NCBI GenBank assembly: GCA_964343805.1
Contig: CAYFLR010000082.1
Span: forward strand, 1 to 20,651
Direction of reading: 5' to 3'
DNA: 20,651 nucleotides
From: CAYFLR01 sp964343805
GTDB lineage: Bacteria; Bdellovibrionota_B; Oligoflexia; CAYFLR01
Shown here: in pieces, positions 1 through 7,894 of the stretch
How positions within the stretch are numbered: position 1 is the stretch's first letter
Layout of the letters: each line of letters starts with the position of its first letter
Program-made: the position numbers and the translations under genes
The notes under the pieces: model-generated
The model's database searches: none
What the model was told of the DNA's origin: nothing
Seen by the model: the letters and a program-made list of their open reading frames with translations, nothing else

Positions 1-75
1 GTGTTACCTAAATGCAAAGTATTTTTTGTTACCTAATTACCAGGTTTTTACCTACCTATGTGCCCGGAATATAAC
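1..75. repeat. Dispersed intergenic repeat, left copy
   Basis: This holds three diverged units of a roughly 25-bp motif of the form RTGTYACCTAWRTGCYCGG followed by an AT-rich tail, at about 1-25, 26-50 and 51-73. The first 15 bases match 20207-20221 at 14 of 15 positions. The string TATGTGCCCGGAATATA (57-73) recurs exactly at 20241-20257. The element is probably truncated by the window edge. Several similar sites in tandem resemble the multi-site ends of some insertion sequences, but no transposase lies nearby, so a degenerate IS end, a MITE-like element or a REP-like intergenic repeat are all possible. Confidence 0.7.
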
Positions 76-83
76 CAGACTTG

Positions 84-132
84 GCTGACTTGCTGACTTG
101 CTGACTTGCTGACTTGCTGACTTCACTGACTT
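84..132. repeat. 8-bp tandem repeat (GCTGACTT)n
   Basis: Five perfect head-to-tail copies of GCTGACTT run from 84 to 123, then one degenerate copy ends at 132 in CTGACTT followed by AC. The array lies directly after the dispersed repeat and 9 nt before the stop codon of the leftward epimerase gene. Its length is likely to vary between strains by slippage. Confidence 0.9.
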
Positions 133-141
133 ACGGTTATT

Positions 142-1125
142 TTATAATGTTTTATCAACTAACAAATAATTTTTAACATAATCCTCCACCCCCTCTTTGA
201 GGGAATGGAATTTTATTTTACAGCTCGTTTTTTCCAGCTTATCCAAATTCGCCTTGGTGTAATATTGGTAAGTGGGCTTTAATTTGGTAGGCATATCAAT
301 ATATTCAATATGAGTGGCTTTAGCCCCCTCTTTACCTGATGAATTTATCACTTCCTTTGCTAAAGCATTGAAGGAGTTAGGAACACCGGAGCCAACATTA
401 TATATCCCATTAAAGTCGGGGTGCTGGAAAAAGAAGTAGATCAGCTCGACCACATCTTTCACATAGACAAAATCTCTCACCTGTTCGCCATCCGCATACT
501 CTTTTTGATAGGATTTATAGAGACGAAGACCATCACCTTCTACCACTTGATTGAAAAGATGATAGGCCATACTGGCTTGACGTCCTTTATGCGCTTCATT
601 AGGACCATAAACATTAAAAAACTTTAAACCATTCCAATTTAAAGGTTTCTCTTTTTGAGAAATGGCCCATCTATCAAAAAGAACTTTTGAATAGGCATAA
701 GGGTTAAGAGGATTTAGTTTCATTAAGTAAGGAATATCATCACGATCGTCAAATCCATGCTCTCCTCCGCCATAAGTGGCCGCAGAACTGGCATAGATAA
801 AAGGGATCTTATTTTGAACTGCATAAAGCCAAAGCTTTTGAGAAAAATGGTAGTTCGTATCCATGATATAATCGACCCGCTTTTCTTCAGTGGAAGAACA
901 GGCCCCAAGATGAAAGATAGCTTCAATAGGTTGAGTGTTTTGATCGAGCCAGTCAAAGAGTTTGTCACTGTGAAGATAGTCGGAAATAAACTTGTTGCGT
1001 AAATTAGTCCATTTAATACTTTCTCTAAGTCGATCTACCACCAAGATATCATGATGCCCCTTCTCATTCAGCTTCCATAATAAACAGCTCCCGATAAAAC
1101 CCGCACCGCCCGTAACAATAATCAT
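142..1125 (-). CDS. hldD: ADP-L-glycero-D-manno-heptose 6-epimerase
   Basis: This 327-residue short-chain dehydrogenase/reductase-type sugar-nucleotide epimerase should convert ADP-D-glycero-D-manno-heptose to the L-glycero form used in LPS inner core. It has the N-terminal Rossmann glycine motif GGAGFIG (residues 6-12), the active-site serine region YASSAATYGG (111-120), the Tyr143-xxx-Lys147 catalytic pair (YAYSK) and the stretch GPNEAHKGRQAS (174-185). In the last, Lys180 corresponds to the second catalytic lysine of E. coli HldD. Length is typical for the family. The ATG is preceded by GAGG 8 nt upstream on the minus strand. It is divergent from the exchanger gene, with a 126-bp shared upstream region, and stands alone on its strand. 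Other heptose genes are not in the window. The assignment within the epimerase superfamily rests on the HldD-specific HKG and SSAATYGG regions. Confidence 0.92.
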   Translation of the reverse strand: MIIVTGGAGFIGSCLLWKLNEKGHHDILVVDRLRESIKWTNLRNKFISDYLHSDKLFDWLDQNTQPIEAIFHLGACSSTEEKRVDYIMDTNYHFSQKLWLYAVQNKIPFIYASSAATYGGGEHGFDDRDDIPYLMKLNPLNPYAYSKVLFDRWAISQKEKPLNWNGLKFFNVYGPNEAHKGRQASMAYHLFNQVVEGDGLRLYKSYQKEYADGEQVRDFVYVKDVVELIYFFFQHPDFNGIYNVGSGVPNSFNALAKEVINSSGKEGAKATHIEYIDMPTKLKPTYQYYTKANLDKLEKTSCKIKFHSLKEGVEDYVKNYLLVDKTL

Positions 1126-1251
1126 AATGACAACCTCAATAAGTTCTATTCCAGTTACTCCGAACTTTCGATCATATGCTGTTAATCTCTGTCAGTCAAC
1201 CTTTACCAAATTTGTATTGCAAAAGATTAATAAAAAAGACAGAATTACTCC

Positions 1252-2205
1252 ATGCTTATACAATTTCTTATATTAATTTTAGGTTTTGGTTTATTAGTTG
1301 TTTCCTCTCATTACTTGGTGGAAAATGCCGTCAAGCTTTCTAAGGCACTAGGAATTAGTACCTTGGTGATTGGTTTAACGGTTATCGCATTGGGTACTTC
1401 CCTCCCAGAACTCTTGGTAAACATTATTGCCGCATTGAAAGAGTCTTCTGATCTCGGAGTAGGAAATATTATAGGAAGTAACATTGCAAATATAGCTCTG
1501 GTCTTGGGTGTCACCTCCACCATAGCTCCCACCTTTGTTAATAAAAGACTACTCCGTTTTGAAATGCCCGCTATGCTGGTTATTTCAATTCTCTTAGTGG
1601 GGCTTAGCTATGATAATATTCTCTCGCGTACGGACGGAATCATCTTAATGATAGCTGGTTTTGCTTTTAATTATATCCTCTTCCTGCAAGCAAAAAAACA
1701 GGCCAAAGCTGAAAAAGGCGAGAATAGCGAAAAAGATCCCATGCTACTTCCCCTCATATTTACGGCGATCTCCATTGCNNNNNNNNNNGTTCTCTTGGGG
1801 GGTGCAGAGCTCATTGTAAGATCAGCCGTCAACATTGCTCGTTATTACCAGGTGAGTGAACTATTTATTGGTCTCACCATCATAGCTATTGGAACGTCCC
1901 TTCCTGAATTAGCCGCTGGGATTGCCGCTCTAATAAAAAAGGAAGAAGAAATTTCTATTGGCAATGTGGTGGGTAGCAATATCATGAACATTGTTTTTAT
2001 CCTGGGACTCACCTCCACTATCTATCCACTATCTATTTCGGCTAAAGCGCTGAGCTTTGATCTACCAGCGGTTTTATTCTTTTCAGTTGTGCTCTTAATT
2101 TGCATGGCCTTATTTAAGAATTTAGGTCGCATGACGGGAATCTTTTTTCTAGTAGGCTATGTTGGATATGTAGGCTTATCTTATTATCAAGGTTTGACCC
2201 CCTAA
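1252..2205 (+). CDS. Sodium/calcium exchanger (CaCA, YrbG-like) membrane protein
   Basis: This is a cation/Ca2+ antiporter of about 317 residues with the internal duplication of the CaCA superfamily. The first alpha repeat has GLTVIALGTSLPEL (41-54) and GNIIGSNIANI (71-81); the second has GLTIIAIGTSLPEL (207-220) and GNVVGSNIMNI (237-247). The conserved acidic residue and the GSN motif are present in both halves, so it should be active. The protein is almost entirely hydrophobic with about ten membrane helices and a short charged loop near residues 148-163 between the halves. A 10-N gap (1779-1788) falls at the start of the second half. The reading frame is kept only if the true gap length is 1 modulo 3, so the residue count is approximate. 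No strong Shine-Dalgarno sequence precedes the ATG. It lies 58 nt before the outer-membrane gene and could be cotranscribed with it. Confidence 0.88.
   Translation: MLIQFLILILGFGLLVVSSHYLVENAVKLSKALGISTLVIGLTVIALGTSLPELLVNIIAALKESSDLGVGNIIGSNIANIALVLGVTSTIAPTFVNKRLLRFEMPAMLVISILLVGLSYDNILSRTDGIILMIAGFAFNYILFLQAKKQAKAEKGENSEKDPMLLPLIFTAISIXXXXVLLGGAELIVRSAVNIARYYQVSELFIGLTIIAIGTSLPELAAGIAALIKKEEEISIGNVVGSNIMNIVFILGLTSTIYPLSISAKALSFDLPAVLFFSVVLLICMALFKNLGRMTGIFFLVGYVGYVGLSYYQGLTP
1779..1788. other. Assembly gap (10 N) inside the exchanger gene
   Basis: Ten N bases interrupt the exchanger gene. The same length recurs at 12448-12457, which suggests a fixed placeholder, so the real number of missing bases is unknown. 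The codon entering the gap begins GC and therefore encodes alanine. Confidence 0.95.
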
Positions 2206-2263
2206 GCCTTGTAATAACCCCTCTCATTTGATATTCTTTCAAAAAAACCTTAAAGATATAAAT

Positions 2264-3658
2264 ATGATAAAAATAGCACTTATCCTTACTACTTTTCTAT
2301 TCTCTGGACTTTGTTTAGCCAAGAGCTATCGTTTTAACTATTACACTTTGATGAAGTTCGCGGAGAAGACTTCTAAAATCAAAGGATCTTACCAAGAATG
2401 GCAGCTGCAAAAGCAGCTCTCCCATTGGCAAAGAAAGTGGCACTTTAATCCCTATCTCAGTACCAAAGTGGGTTATTACCCGCTGGAGAGAAATAAACGG
2501 CTCGACAGTAGGAGAGTTTCTGTATCACTCTCGCAAGATCTTCCCTACGGTCCTTCTCTTTCCATCAAAGATGATTTTGGATTTGGTTACATACCAGATA
2601 AGGAATCGGAACGTGATATTAAAAAAGAGCGCCATGTTTTATCAGCGAACCTCAAAGTGCCTCTTCTGAAAGGGGTGGGAGACTATACCAACCGCAATTA
2701 TGCCAAAATAGATCTACTAAAAATGGAAAAACTGAAAGTCAGTGAAACCATATCTACCAATACCATGATCTACAATGTAAGCTCTAACTTCATGAACATC
2801 GAACTGGAGCAAAGAAAGCTGCAAATCAAAGAAAAATCTTACGAGAACATGCGTAAGCGTGAGAAAAAGATCAATCGTTTGGTAAAAAGAGGATTTAAAG
2901 CCAGAACCGATCAACTGTGGATTCAAGAGCAGATCATTCGAACCAAGATCAGCCTGCAATATCAAAAAAATCGACTCACCCAAGCCAAAAACAGGCTCAA
3001 AAGATCCCTTTACCTCTTACCCACTGACAAATTAGACTTGAATTTATCTCTGAAATATTTAGAAACCAGATTGCATAATAATGCGAATATTAGCTCTTTC
3101 TACAAACAGAACCCCACCCTCATGAAGGAGCGGATTGAAACAGAAATCCAAAATCTCTATCGCAAGAATGCAGCCCATAATCTTTTACCAAATTTAAGCG
3201 TGCAAGGAACTTACTCCAACACTTACCTTCCGGGCGAATATGAAGAGCCCTATCATAAGGAGTGGAGTTTACAGGCTTCCTTTAGCATGCCCCTTGGTTT
3301 TCATGTACAAAAAGCCGACTACACCGAAAGTAAGCTCAGCTATTTTGTAGCGGTCAAAGACTACCATAATACTAAGAATCAGCAACTCATTGACTTCACC
3401 AACCTTAAAATTGATTTAGAAGAATCGCGCAATGTTTATCAACTTTTAAAACAGAAGGTTAAGATAGCTAAAGAGAAATTAGACATCATGGAGAAGAGCT
3501 ATTTTGATGGTCGCACCAGTGCCAACGATCTGTTTTATGCTCAAATCAATTATGAGGAAGTTCAGGCAGATTCTTACAAACAAAAAATAAACTATCTTAA
3601 AAGCTACTTGAGTCTCTTAAAAGAGATGGGAACCCTACAAGAGGTGTTGGATTTATAA
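2264..3658 (+). CDS. TolC-family outer-membrane efflux protein
   Basis: This predicted outer-membrane channel of 464 residues probably forms the exit duct of the export system encoded downstream. The ATG at 2264 is chosen over an upstream TTG (2228) because it starts directly with a Sec signal peptide: charged MIK, a hydrophobic core, and likely cleavage after FSGLCLA near residue 19. The mature part has the layout of the outer-membrane efflux family: long charged amphipathic helices (for example around DNA 2800-3030 and 3360-3640) alternating with beta-rich segments near 2440-2690 and 3180-3320, consistent with two repeated halves. Sequence identity to E. coli TolC looks low, so the call rests on architecture and context. 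Its stop codon overlaps the ATPase start by one base (TAATG), which implies translational coupling. Confidence 0.8.
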   Translation: MIKIALILTTFLFSGLCLAKSYRFNYYTLMKFAEKTSKIKGSYQEWQLQKQLSHWQRKWHFNPYLSTKVGYYPLERNKRLDSRRVSVSLSQDLPYGPSLSIKDDFGFGYIPDKESERDIKKERHVLSANLKVPLLKGVGDYTNRNYAKIDLLKMEKLKVSETISTNTMIYNVSSNFMNIELEQRKLQIKEKSYENMRKREKKINRLVKRGFKARTDQLWIQEQIIRTKISLQYQKNRLTQAKNRLKRSLYLLPTDKLDLNLSLKYLETRLHNNANISSFYKQNPTLMKERIETEIQNLYRKNAAHNLLPNLSVQGTYSNTYLPGEYEEPYHKEWSLQASFSMPLGFHVQKADYTESKLSYFVAVKDYHNTKNQQLIDFTNLKIDLEESRNVYQLLKQKVKIAKEKLDIMEKSYFDGRTSANDLFYAQINYEEVQADSYKQKINYLKSYLSLLKEMGTLQEVLDL

Positions 3659-4347
3659 TGAACCTCATCGAAGTAACCAACTTGGAGAAAACTTACCAAT
3701 CAGGTGAGTTTGATGTGAAAGTATTAAAGGGGGTTTCCTTTGATATTGCCGAGGGTGAGTATGTCTCACTGATTGGGCAATCCGGCTCCGGCAAATCCAC
3801 TCTCATGCATATTTTGGGCTGTCTCGACACGCCCACCGAAGGACAATATATTCTCAATGAGCAAGATGTGAGCAGCCTTTCCGATGACCAGCTGTCCCAT
3901 ATTCGGAACCGTTCCATTGGCTTTGTCTTTCAGTCTTTTAATTTGCTTAACCGTCAGACGATTTTAAGAAATGTTCAACTCCCCATGCTGTACAATCACC
4001 AAATACCCAAGAAAGACCGCGATGAACGAGCAAAATATTATTTAGAAAAAGTAGGTCTCTCCCATAGGCTCGATCATAAACCGGGTCAGCTCAGCGGGGG
4101 AGAAAGGCAACGAGTAGCTATTGCTAGATCACTGGTTAACCAACCCAAGGTTCTGTTTGCGGATGAGCCAACAGGTAACCTGGATTCAAAAGTTCGCCAG
4201 GAAATTTTAGATCTGTTTGAGCAACTGAATAAAGAGATGAATATAACCATTGTTATGGTCACTCATGATAATGAAATCGCCTCTTCAACTCCTAGATGTA
4301 TCCGGTTAAAAGATGGATTAATTGAAAATTGGGAAATGGGACAATGA
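3658..4347 (+). CDS. ABC transporter ATP-binding protein (MacB/LolD type)
   Basis: This 229-residue cytoplasmic ATPase belongs to the MacB/LolD/FtsE group and energises the permease encoded two genes downstream. All functional motifs are intact: Walker A GQSGSGKST (40-48), the Q-loop in FVFQSFNLL (89-97), the signature LSGGERQR (145-152), Walker B VLFADEPTGNLD (165-176) with the catalytic glutamate, and the H-loop His203 in VTHD. The GxxxxGxNLD-type PTGNLD and Q-loop FQSFNLL are typical of this subgroup. Nucleotide-binding and membrane domains are separate polypeptides here, unlike the fused E. coli MacB. The start overlaps the preceding stop by one base and the stop overlaps the next start as ATGA. 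Confidence 0.95.
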   Translation: MNLIEVTNLEKTYQSGEFDVKVLKGVSFDIAEGEYVSLIGQSGSGKSTLMHILGCLDTPTEGQYILNEQDVSSLSDDQLSHIRNRSIGFVFQSFNLLNRQTILRNVQLPMLYNHQIPKKDRDERAKYYLEKVGLSHRLDHKPGQLSGGERQRVAIARSLVNQPKVLFADEPTGNLDSKVRQEILDLFEQLNKEMNITIVMVTHDNEIASSTPRCIRLKDGLIENWEMGQ

Positions 4348-5324
4348 AAAACATTATCATTTTGACCCTTATTGCCACTTGTTTTTCCAGCTCTATAATA
4401 TGGGGCAAAGAGTATACAGCCCAAGGTATTGTTCGTTCCTTAAAAACTCAGAACATTGCAGTCCCTTATATTAGAGGGATTCAAAGGATGAGGCTTAAAT
4501 TTATCATCCCCGAAGGGCAATCCATCCAGGTGGGCGATGTCCTCGCTATTTTTGAAAGCAACACCTTGACAGACAAAGTCTATAAACTAGAAAATCAATT
4601 AAAATTACAGCAGATTTCTAACCAAAATGCAGAAAAACAAGCGGAAGAGAAAATTACATCTGCTGAATTAGAGACTCGTTCCAAGCAAAAAAGAATGGAA
4701 CAGAAAAAGCTGACCCTTTCTAAGATCAGTCCATCCTACTCCAGAAGATACATTGAAGACAAAAAATATGACTTTGAGATAGCTAAACAAGACTATAAAG
4801 ATGCCAAAAGAAAGTTGGAGACTTTAAAGAGCTATCTTAAAATCGTAAAAGATTATTCAAATGCTCTCTACAGTCGAAACCTCAATCGCTTAAAACGAAT
4901 GAAGAAAACTGCCAAAGAGGAACTAACCATTTACTCGCCGATGAAAGGAATCGTGGTCTATAAACGGATTTGGCAAAAGAGTGGCTGGCAAAAGACGGCT
5001 CGGGGATTGGAGCTATCTAGAGGGACTCCTTTTGTAGAAATTTTAGATCCTAAGAATCTGTATGCAGATGTGTTTTTTCCAGAAGAAGCCTATCTTATGA
5101 TTAAGAACAATCAACCAGCTAAAGTCTTCTTACTCAGTGATGAGAGTAGAACTATAAATGGGTTTATTCTTAAAAGACATAATTTTATAACTGAAAAGGC
5201 TGAGATATTGCAAAACTGGGTGATACCAGATTGGGATCAACTGGTATTTAAAGCGGAAGTGGGTTTAAAAGACATTCCCTATTGGATCAAACCCAATATG
5301 AATGTAAAGGTCACGGTAGAATGA
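4344..5324 (+). CDS. Periplasmic adaptor (membrane fusion protein, HlyD/MacA-like)
   Basis: This 326-residue adaptor is expected to bridge the inner-membrane transporter and the TolC-like channel. The ATG at 4344 is preferred over an in-frame TTG at 4329: it forms a 4-base ATGA overlap with the ATPase stop and opens a clean signal peptide, with likely cleavage near residue 21 (SSSIIWG-KEY). The first half of the split lipoyl domain is EGQSIQVGDVLAIFES (57-72). A long Lys/Glu-rich coiled-coil hairpin covers about 75-190. The second lipoyl half begins at LTIYSPMKGIVVYKR (194-208), and a beta-barrel-like domain follows from about 228. A Trp-rich stretch near 209-216 and Trp292/Trp297 are uncommon. 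A second, anchored adaptor is encoded after the permease. Confidence 0.85.
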   Translation: MKNIIILTLIATCFSSSIIWGKEYTAQGIVRSLKTQNIAVPYIRGIQRMRLKFIIPEGQSIQVGDVLAIFESNTLTDKVYKLENQLKLQQISNQNAEKQAEEKITSAELETRSKQKRMEQKKLTLSKISPSYSRRYIEDKKYDFEIAKQDYKDAKRKLETLKSYLKIVKDYSNALYSRNLNRLKRMKKTAKEELTIYSPMKGIVVYKRIWQKSGWQKTARGLELSRGTPFVEILDPKNLYADVFFPEEAYLMIKNNQPAKVFLLSDESRTINGFILKRHNFITEKAEILQNWVIPDWDQLVFKAEVGLKDIPYWIKPNMNVKVTVE

Positions 5325-6601
5325 ATATTTGGGAAAATATAATTGAGAGCCTGGCGAGTTTACGCTCCAATCTCCTTCGCACCAGCCTTACGGTTTTAGG
5401 AGTTATTTTTGGAGTCAGTGCTGTTATTGCCATGATGGCCATAGGTGAAGGGGCTGAAAAAGAAATTATGGCTATGATTAATAGTCTGGGTGCCAAAAAT
5501 ATTCATATCATCACTAAATCCATTTCTAGATCCAATTTGAAAAATATCATTGATAAAAGCCGAGGTCTTTCACTGCAAGACGCTGCGATATTGCAAAATG
5601 AATTCGGATTTATAGAGAAATTGGCCGCCATCAGTGAAATTCGAATTCGCACCCTTAACCATCAAGTAGATATTGACAATACCAGTCTTTTAGGTGTTAG
5701 CGCCAGCTATTTCAGTCTGATGAAGATAAAAATGAAAGAGGGAAGAGTCTTTCTTGCCTCTGAGAATAAAGAAAACAAACAACTCTGTGTGGTAGGAGAA
5801 AAATTAGCTGCAGAGATTTGGCCAGAGAGCTCAGCTATAGGCCAAAAACTACGGATAAATCAAGCCTGGTTCACCGTGGTTGGAGTCATGAAATCAGCAG
5901 CCATTGTTAAGGAAGAGGTGGAGACAAAAAAAGATAAAAAGAAATCCAAAGAGGAGAAGGAGGATATTTTTTCCTCCTTAGGAAAATTAGACTATGCCCT
6001 TCTCGTTCCCAATAGCACCGCCCTGAAGAAAGTGTCTGGTCCTGTCCCTTATGGGGTCATCGATCGGATCATTGTCCAGGTGCCATCACTTGACTTAACC
6101 GGAGAATATAAATCCATTTTACACCGTGCTCTCCTTCGCATTCATAATGGAATTGAAGATTTTGAAATCATTGCACCAGAAGAACTTCTCAGACAAAAAA
6201 GAAAAACTCAAAATATCTTCAATATGGTTCTCCTTTGCATCTCGGGTATCTCACTCTTAGTGGGTGGAATTGGCATCATGAATATTATGCTGGCGAATAT
6301 CCTCGAACGAATCAAAGAGATAGGAATCAGGCGTTCAGTAGGCGCTCGTAAGAGAGATATACTTTCTCAGTTTTTAATAGAATCCATTGTTATATGTTCT
6401 CTAGGAGGTTTAGCGGGGGTTATCTTAGGATACCTCATCGCACTTTTTATCGGCTATTTCACCGGTTGGGCGATTTCCATGTCTCTCCAGATCATTTTAC
6501 TGTCTTTCTCCATTTCTCTCATCGTGGGTTTAGTATTTGGTATTCTCCCAGCCAAAAGAGCAGCGAACATTAATCCCATTGACGCTCTCAGAGATAATTA
6601 A
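5321..6601 (+). CDS. MacB-like ABC transporter permease (FtsX superfamily)
   Basis: This inner-membrane subunit of 426 residues has the MacB/FtsX four-helix topology. One helix lies near 21-43, a large periplasmic domain covers about 44-300, and three more helices lie near 302-325, 352-378 and 390-410. The hallmark cytoplasmic loop ERIKEIGIRRSVGARKRDI (329-347) couples to the ATPase, and the family C-terminal signature AKRAANINPIDALR is present (411-424). The ATG at 5321 overlaps the adaptor stop as ATGA and is preferred over an upstream TTG at 5282. The periplasmic domain carries an unusual Lys/Glu-rich insert at about 198-214. MacB-type systems work as mechanotransmitters moving periplasmic substrates through TolC; the substrate here cannot be read from sequence. 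Confidence 0.93.
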   Translation: MNIWENIIESLASLRSNLLRTSLTVLGVIFGVSAVIAMMAIGEGAEKEIMAMINSLGAKNIHIITKSISRSNLKNIIDKSRGLSLQDAAILQNEFGFIEKLAAISEIRIRTLNHQVDIDNTSLLGVSASYFSLMKIKMKEGRVFLASENKENKQLCVVGEKLAAEIWPESSAIGQKLRINQAWFTVVGVMKSAAIVKEEVETKKDKKKSKEEKEDIFSSLGKLDYALLVPNSTALKKVSGPVPYGVIDRIIVQVPSLDLTGEYKSILHRALLRIHNGIEDFEIIAPEELLRQKRKTQNIFNMVLLCISGISLLVGGIGIMNIMLANILERIKEIGIRRSVGARKRDILSQFLIESIVICSLGGLAGVILGYLIALFIGYFTGWAISMSLQIILLSFSISLIVGLVFGILPAKRAANINPIDALRDN

Positions 6602-6616
6602 GTTCAAGGAGTCCTT

Positions 6617-7894
6617 ATGCGTGCTCAAATAATTATACCCCTGATTGTTATATTAACCCTCGGAGGAGTCACTTACCATATTTGGGGATCCTTTGATGAT
6701 CAAGAGGTGCAAAAAGATATATTTGTACAGCCATCCAAAGGTGTGGTGGAAGATTTCCTGCTTTTAAAAGGTCAAGTGGAGGCAGACAGATCCATCGAAA
6801 TTCTTTCCCCCAAGGTGCGGGGTTATTATAAGTTGATTGTAGAGAAACGCATTGAAGAGGGCACTCGGGTTAAAAAAGGAGATACCATTGTTTCCTTTGA
6901 CACCAGCGAACTAGAAAAGGACCTATCTGCTCTTGAAGACCAGGAAATGGTCAAGAAAATTGCGGAAGAAAAAAGGATGTTGGATCATGAAATCAACATC
7001 AATAATATTAAGGCCAGTATTGCCAACCAAGCTTTGGTGGTAAAAAAGTCGAAACTTAAAGTGACCCGTGATAAATCCATTCCCAAAAAAGAGCGACAAA
7101 GAAGGCGTATCAACTATCAGCAAGAGAAGATCACTTTAAAAAAATTGAAGAATAAACTAAAACATCAACTGGCGCAAAATAAGAAAGAACTAGAGATGTA
7201 TCGTCTTAAGCAAGGCAAGCTCACCAAAGATATAGCCAATATCAAAGAGGGGCTCGCTAAATATTCCATAAAGGCCCCTTCTGATGGGCTCATTATTCAC
7301 CCGCGTATCAACCTCTCCGGACAAAGAGGAAAGATTAAGGCAGGAACCTCCGTTTTAGATGGGGTCAGTGTCATCAAAATACCCGACCTACAAACTTTGG
7401 TTGCCGTGGTATATGTGAATGAGATCGATGTACTTAAAGTGAAACCGGATCTTCCAGTTGAAATTGCCCTAAACATCAATAGTGGCGTCTCTATACCCGG
7501 TGAAATCAAATCCATTTCAGTACTTCCTTCCACCCGAAAAGAACGAGAAAACCTCTACAGCAACGACCCTGCCTACCTGATAAAAGAATTTAAAATAAAA
7601 ATCGCCTTTAAAGAGCTCACCCCGGATATTATTCCCGGTATGGGTCTAATGGTTAAAGTCAAGATAGCTCATAAAGATGATGTTCTTCGTGTCCCCATCG
7701 CCTCAGTTATTGAGAAAGATGGAGGATTCTACGTACTGCAGAAAGCCGATAAGCAAAATCGAGTCTGGCGAAAGATTATCCCGGGACTCCTGGGGGTTTC
7801 ACACTTAGAAGTCTTGTCTGGGCTGGGGGAAAAAGATCTCTTTCTCCTTAATTTGAAGATGGAAAAATACAATCAATTGGGGGATAATGGTTAA
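6617..7894 (+). CDS. Second periplasmic adaptor, membrane-anchored (HlyD family)
   Basis: This 425-residue adaptor has an uncleaved-looking N-terminal anchor (hydrophobic residues about 4-24). The first lipoyl half follows, with EGTRVKKGDTIVSFDTSELE (81-100), then a long basic coiled coil from about 100 to 215. The second lipoyl half starts at KYSIKAPSDGLIIHPR (215-230), and beta-barrel and membrane-proximal domains complete it, with a VLRVPIASVIEKDGG segment near the C-terminus as in MacA/AcrA-type proteins. A strong Shine-Dalgarno AAGGAG lies 5 nt before the ATG, the only strong one inside this operon. This suggests it is expressed at its own rate rather than only by coupling. Two distinct adaptors in one operon are unusual. 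They could form a mixed ring or serve different substrates. Confidence 0.88.
   Translation: MRAQIIIPLIVILTLGGVTYHIWGSFDDQEVQKDIFVQPSKGVVEDFLLLKGQVEADRSIEILSPKVRGYYKLIVEKRIEEGTRVKKGDTIVSFDTSELEKDLSALEDQEMVKKIAEEKRMLDHEININNIKASIANQALVVKKSKLKVTRDKSIPKKERQRRRINYQQEKITLKKLKNKLKHQLAQNKKELEMYRLKQGKLTKDIANIKEGLAKYSIKAPSDGLIIHPRINLSGQRGKIKAGTSVLDGVSVIKIPDLQTLVAVVYVNEIDVLKVKPDLPVEIALNINSGVSIPGEIKSISVLPSTRKERENLYSNDPAYLIKEFKIKIAFKELTPDIIPGMGLMVKVKIAHKDDVLRVPIASVIEKDGGFYVLQKADKQNRVWRKIIPGLLGVSHLEVLSGLGEKDLFLLNLKMEKYNQLGDNG

Noticed and set aside
84..132. Possible CRISPR array
   Set aside because: The 8-bp units are contiguous with no spacers, as are the 7-bp units at 20261-20302; these are simple tandem repeats.
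421..1002. Plus-strand open frames of 68 and 81 codons opposite the epimerase
   Set aside because: They are antisense shadows of a well-supported HldD gene.
1202..1231. Promoter for the exchanger gene (TTTACC, 18-nt spacer, ATTAAT)
   Set aside because: Each hexamer matches the consensus at only about four of six positions in AT-rich DNA, so it cannot be told from chance.
2206..2263. Terminator between the exchanger and the outer-membrane gene
   Set aside because: No convincing GC-rich stem followed by a T-run was seen.
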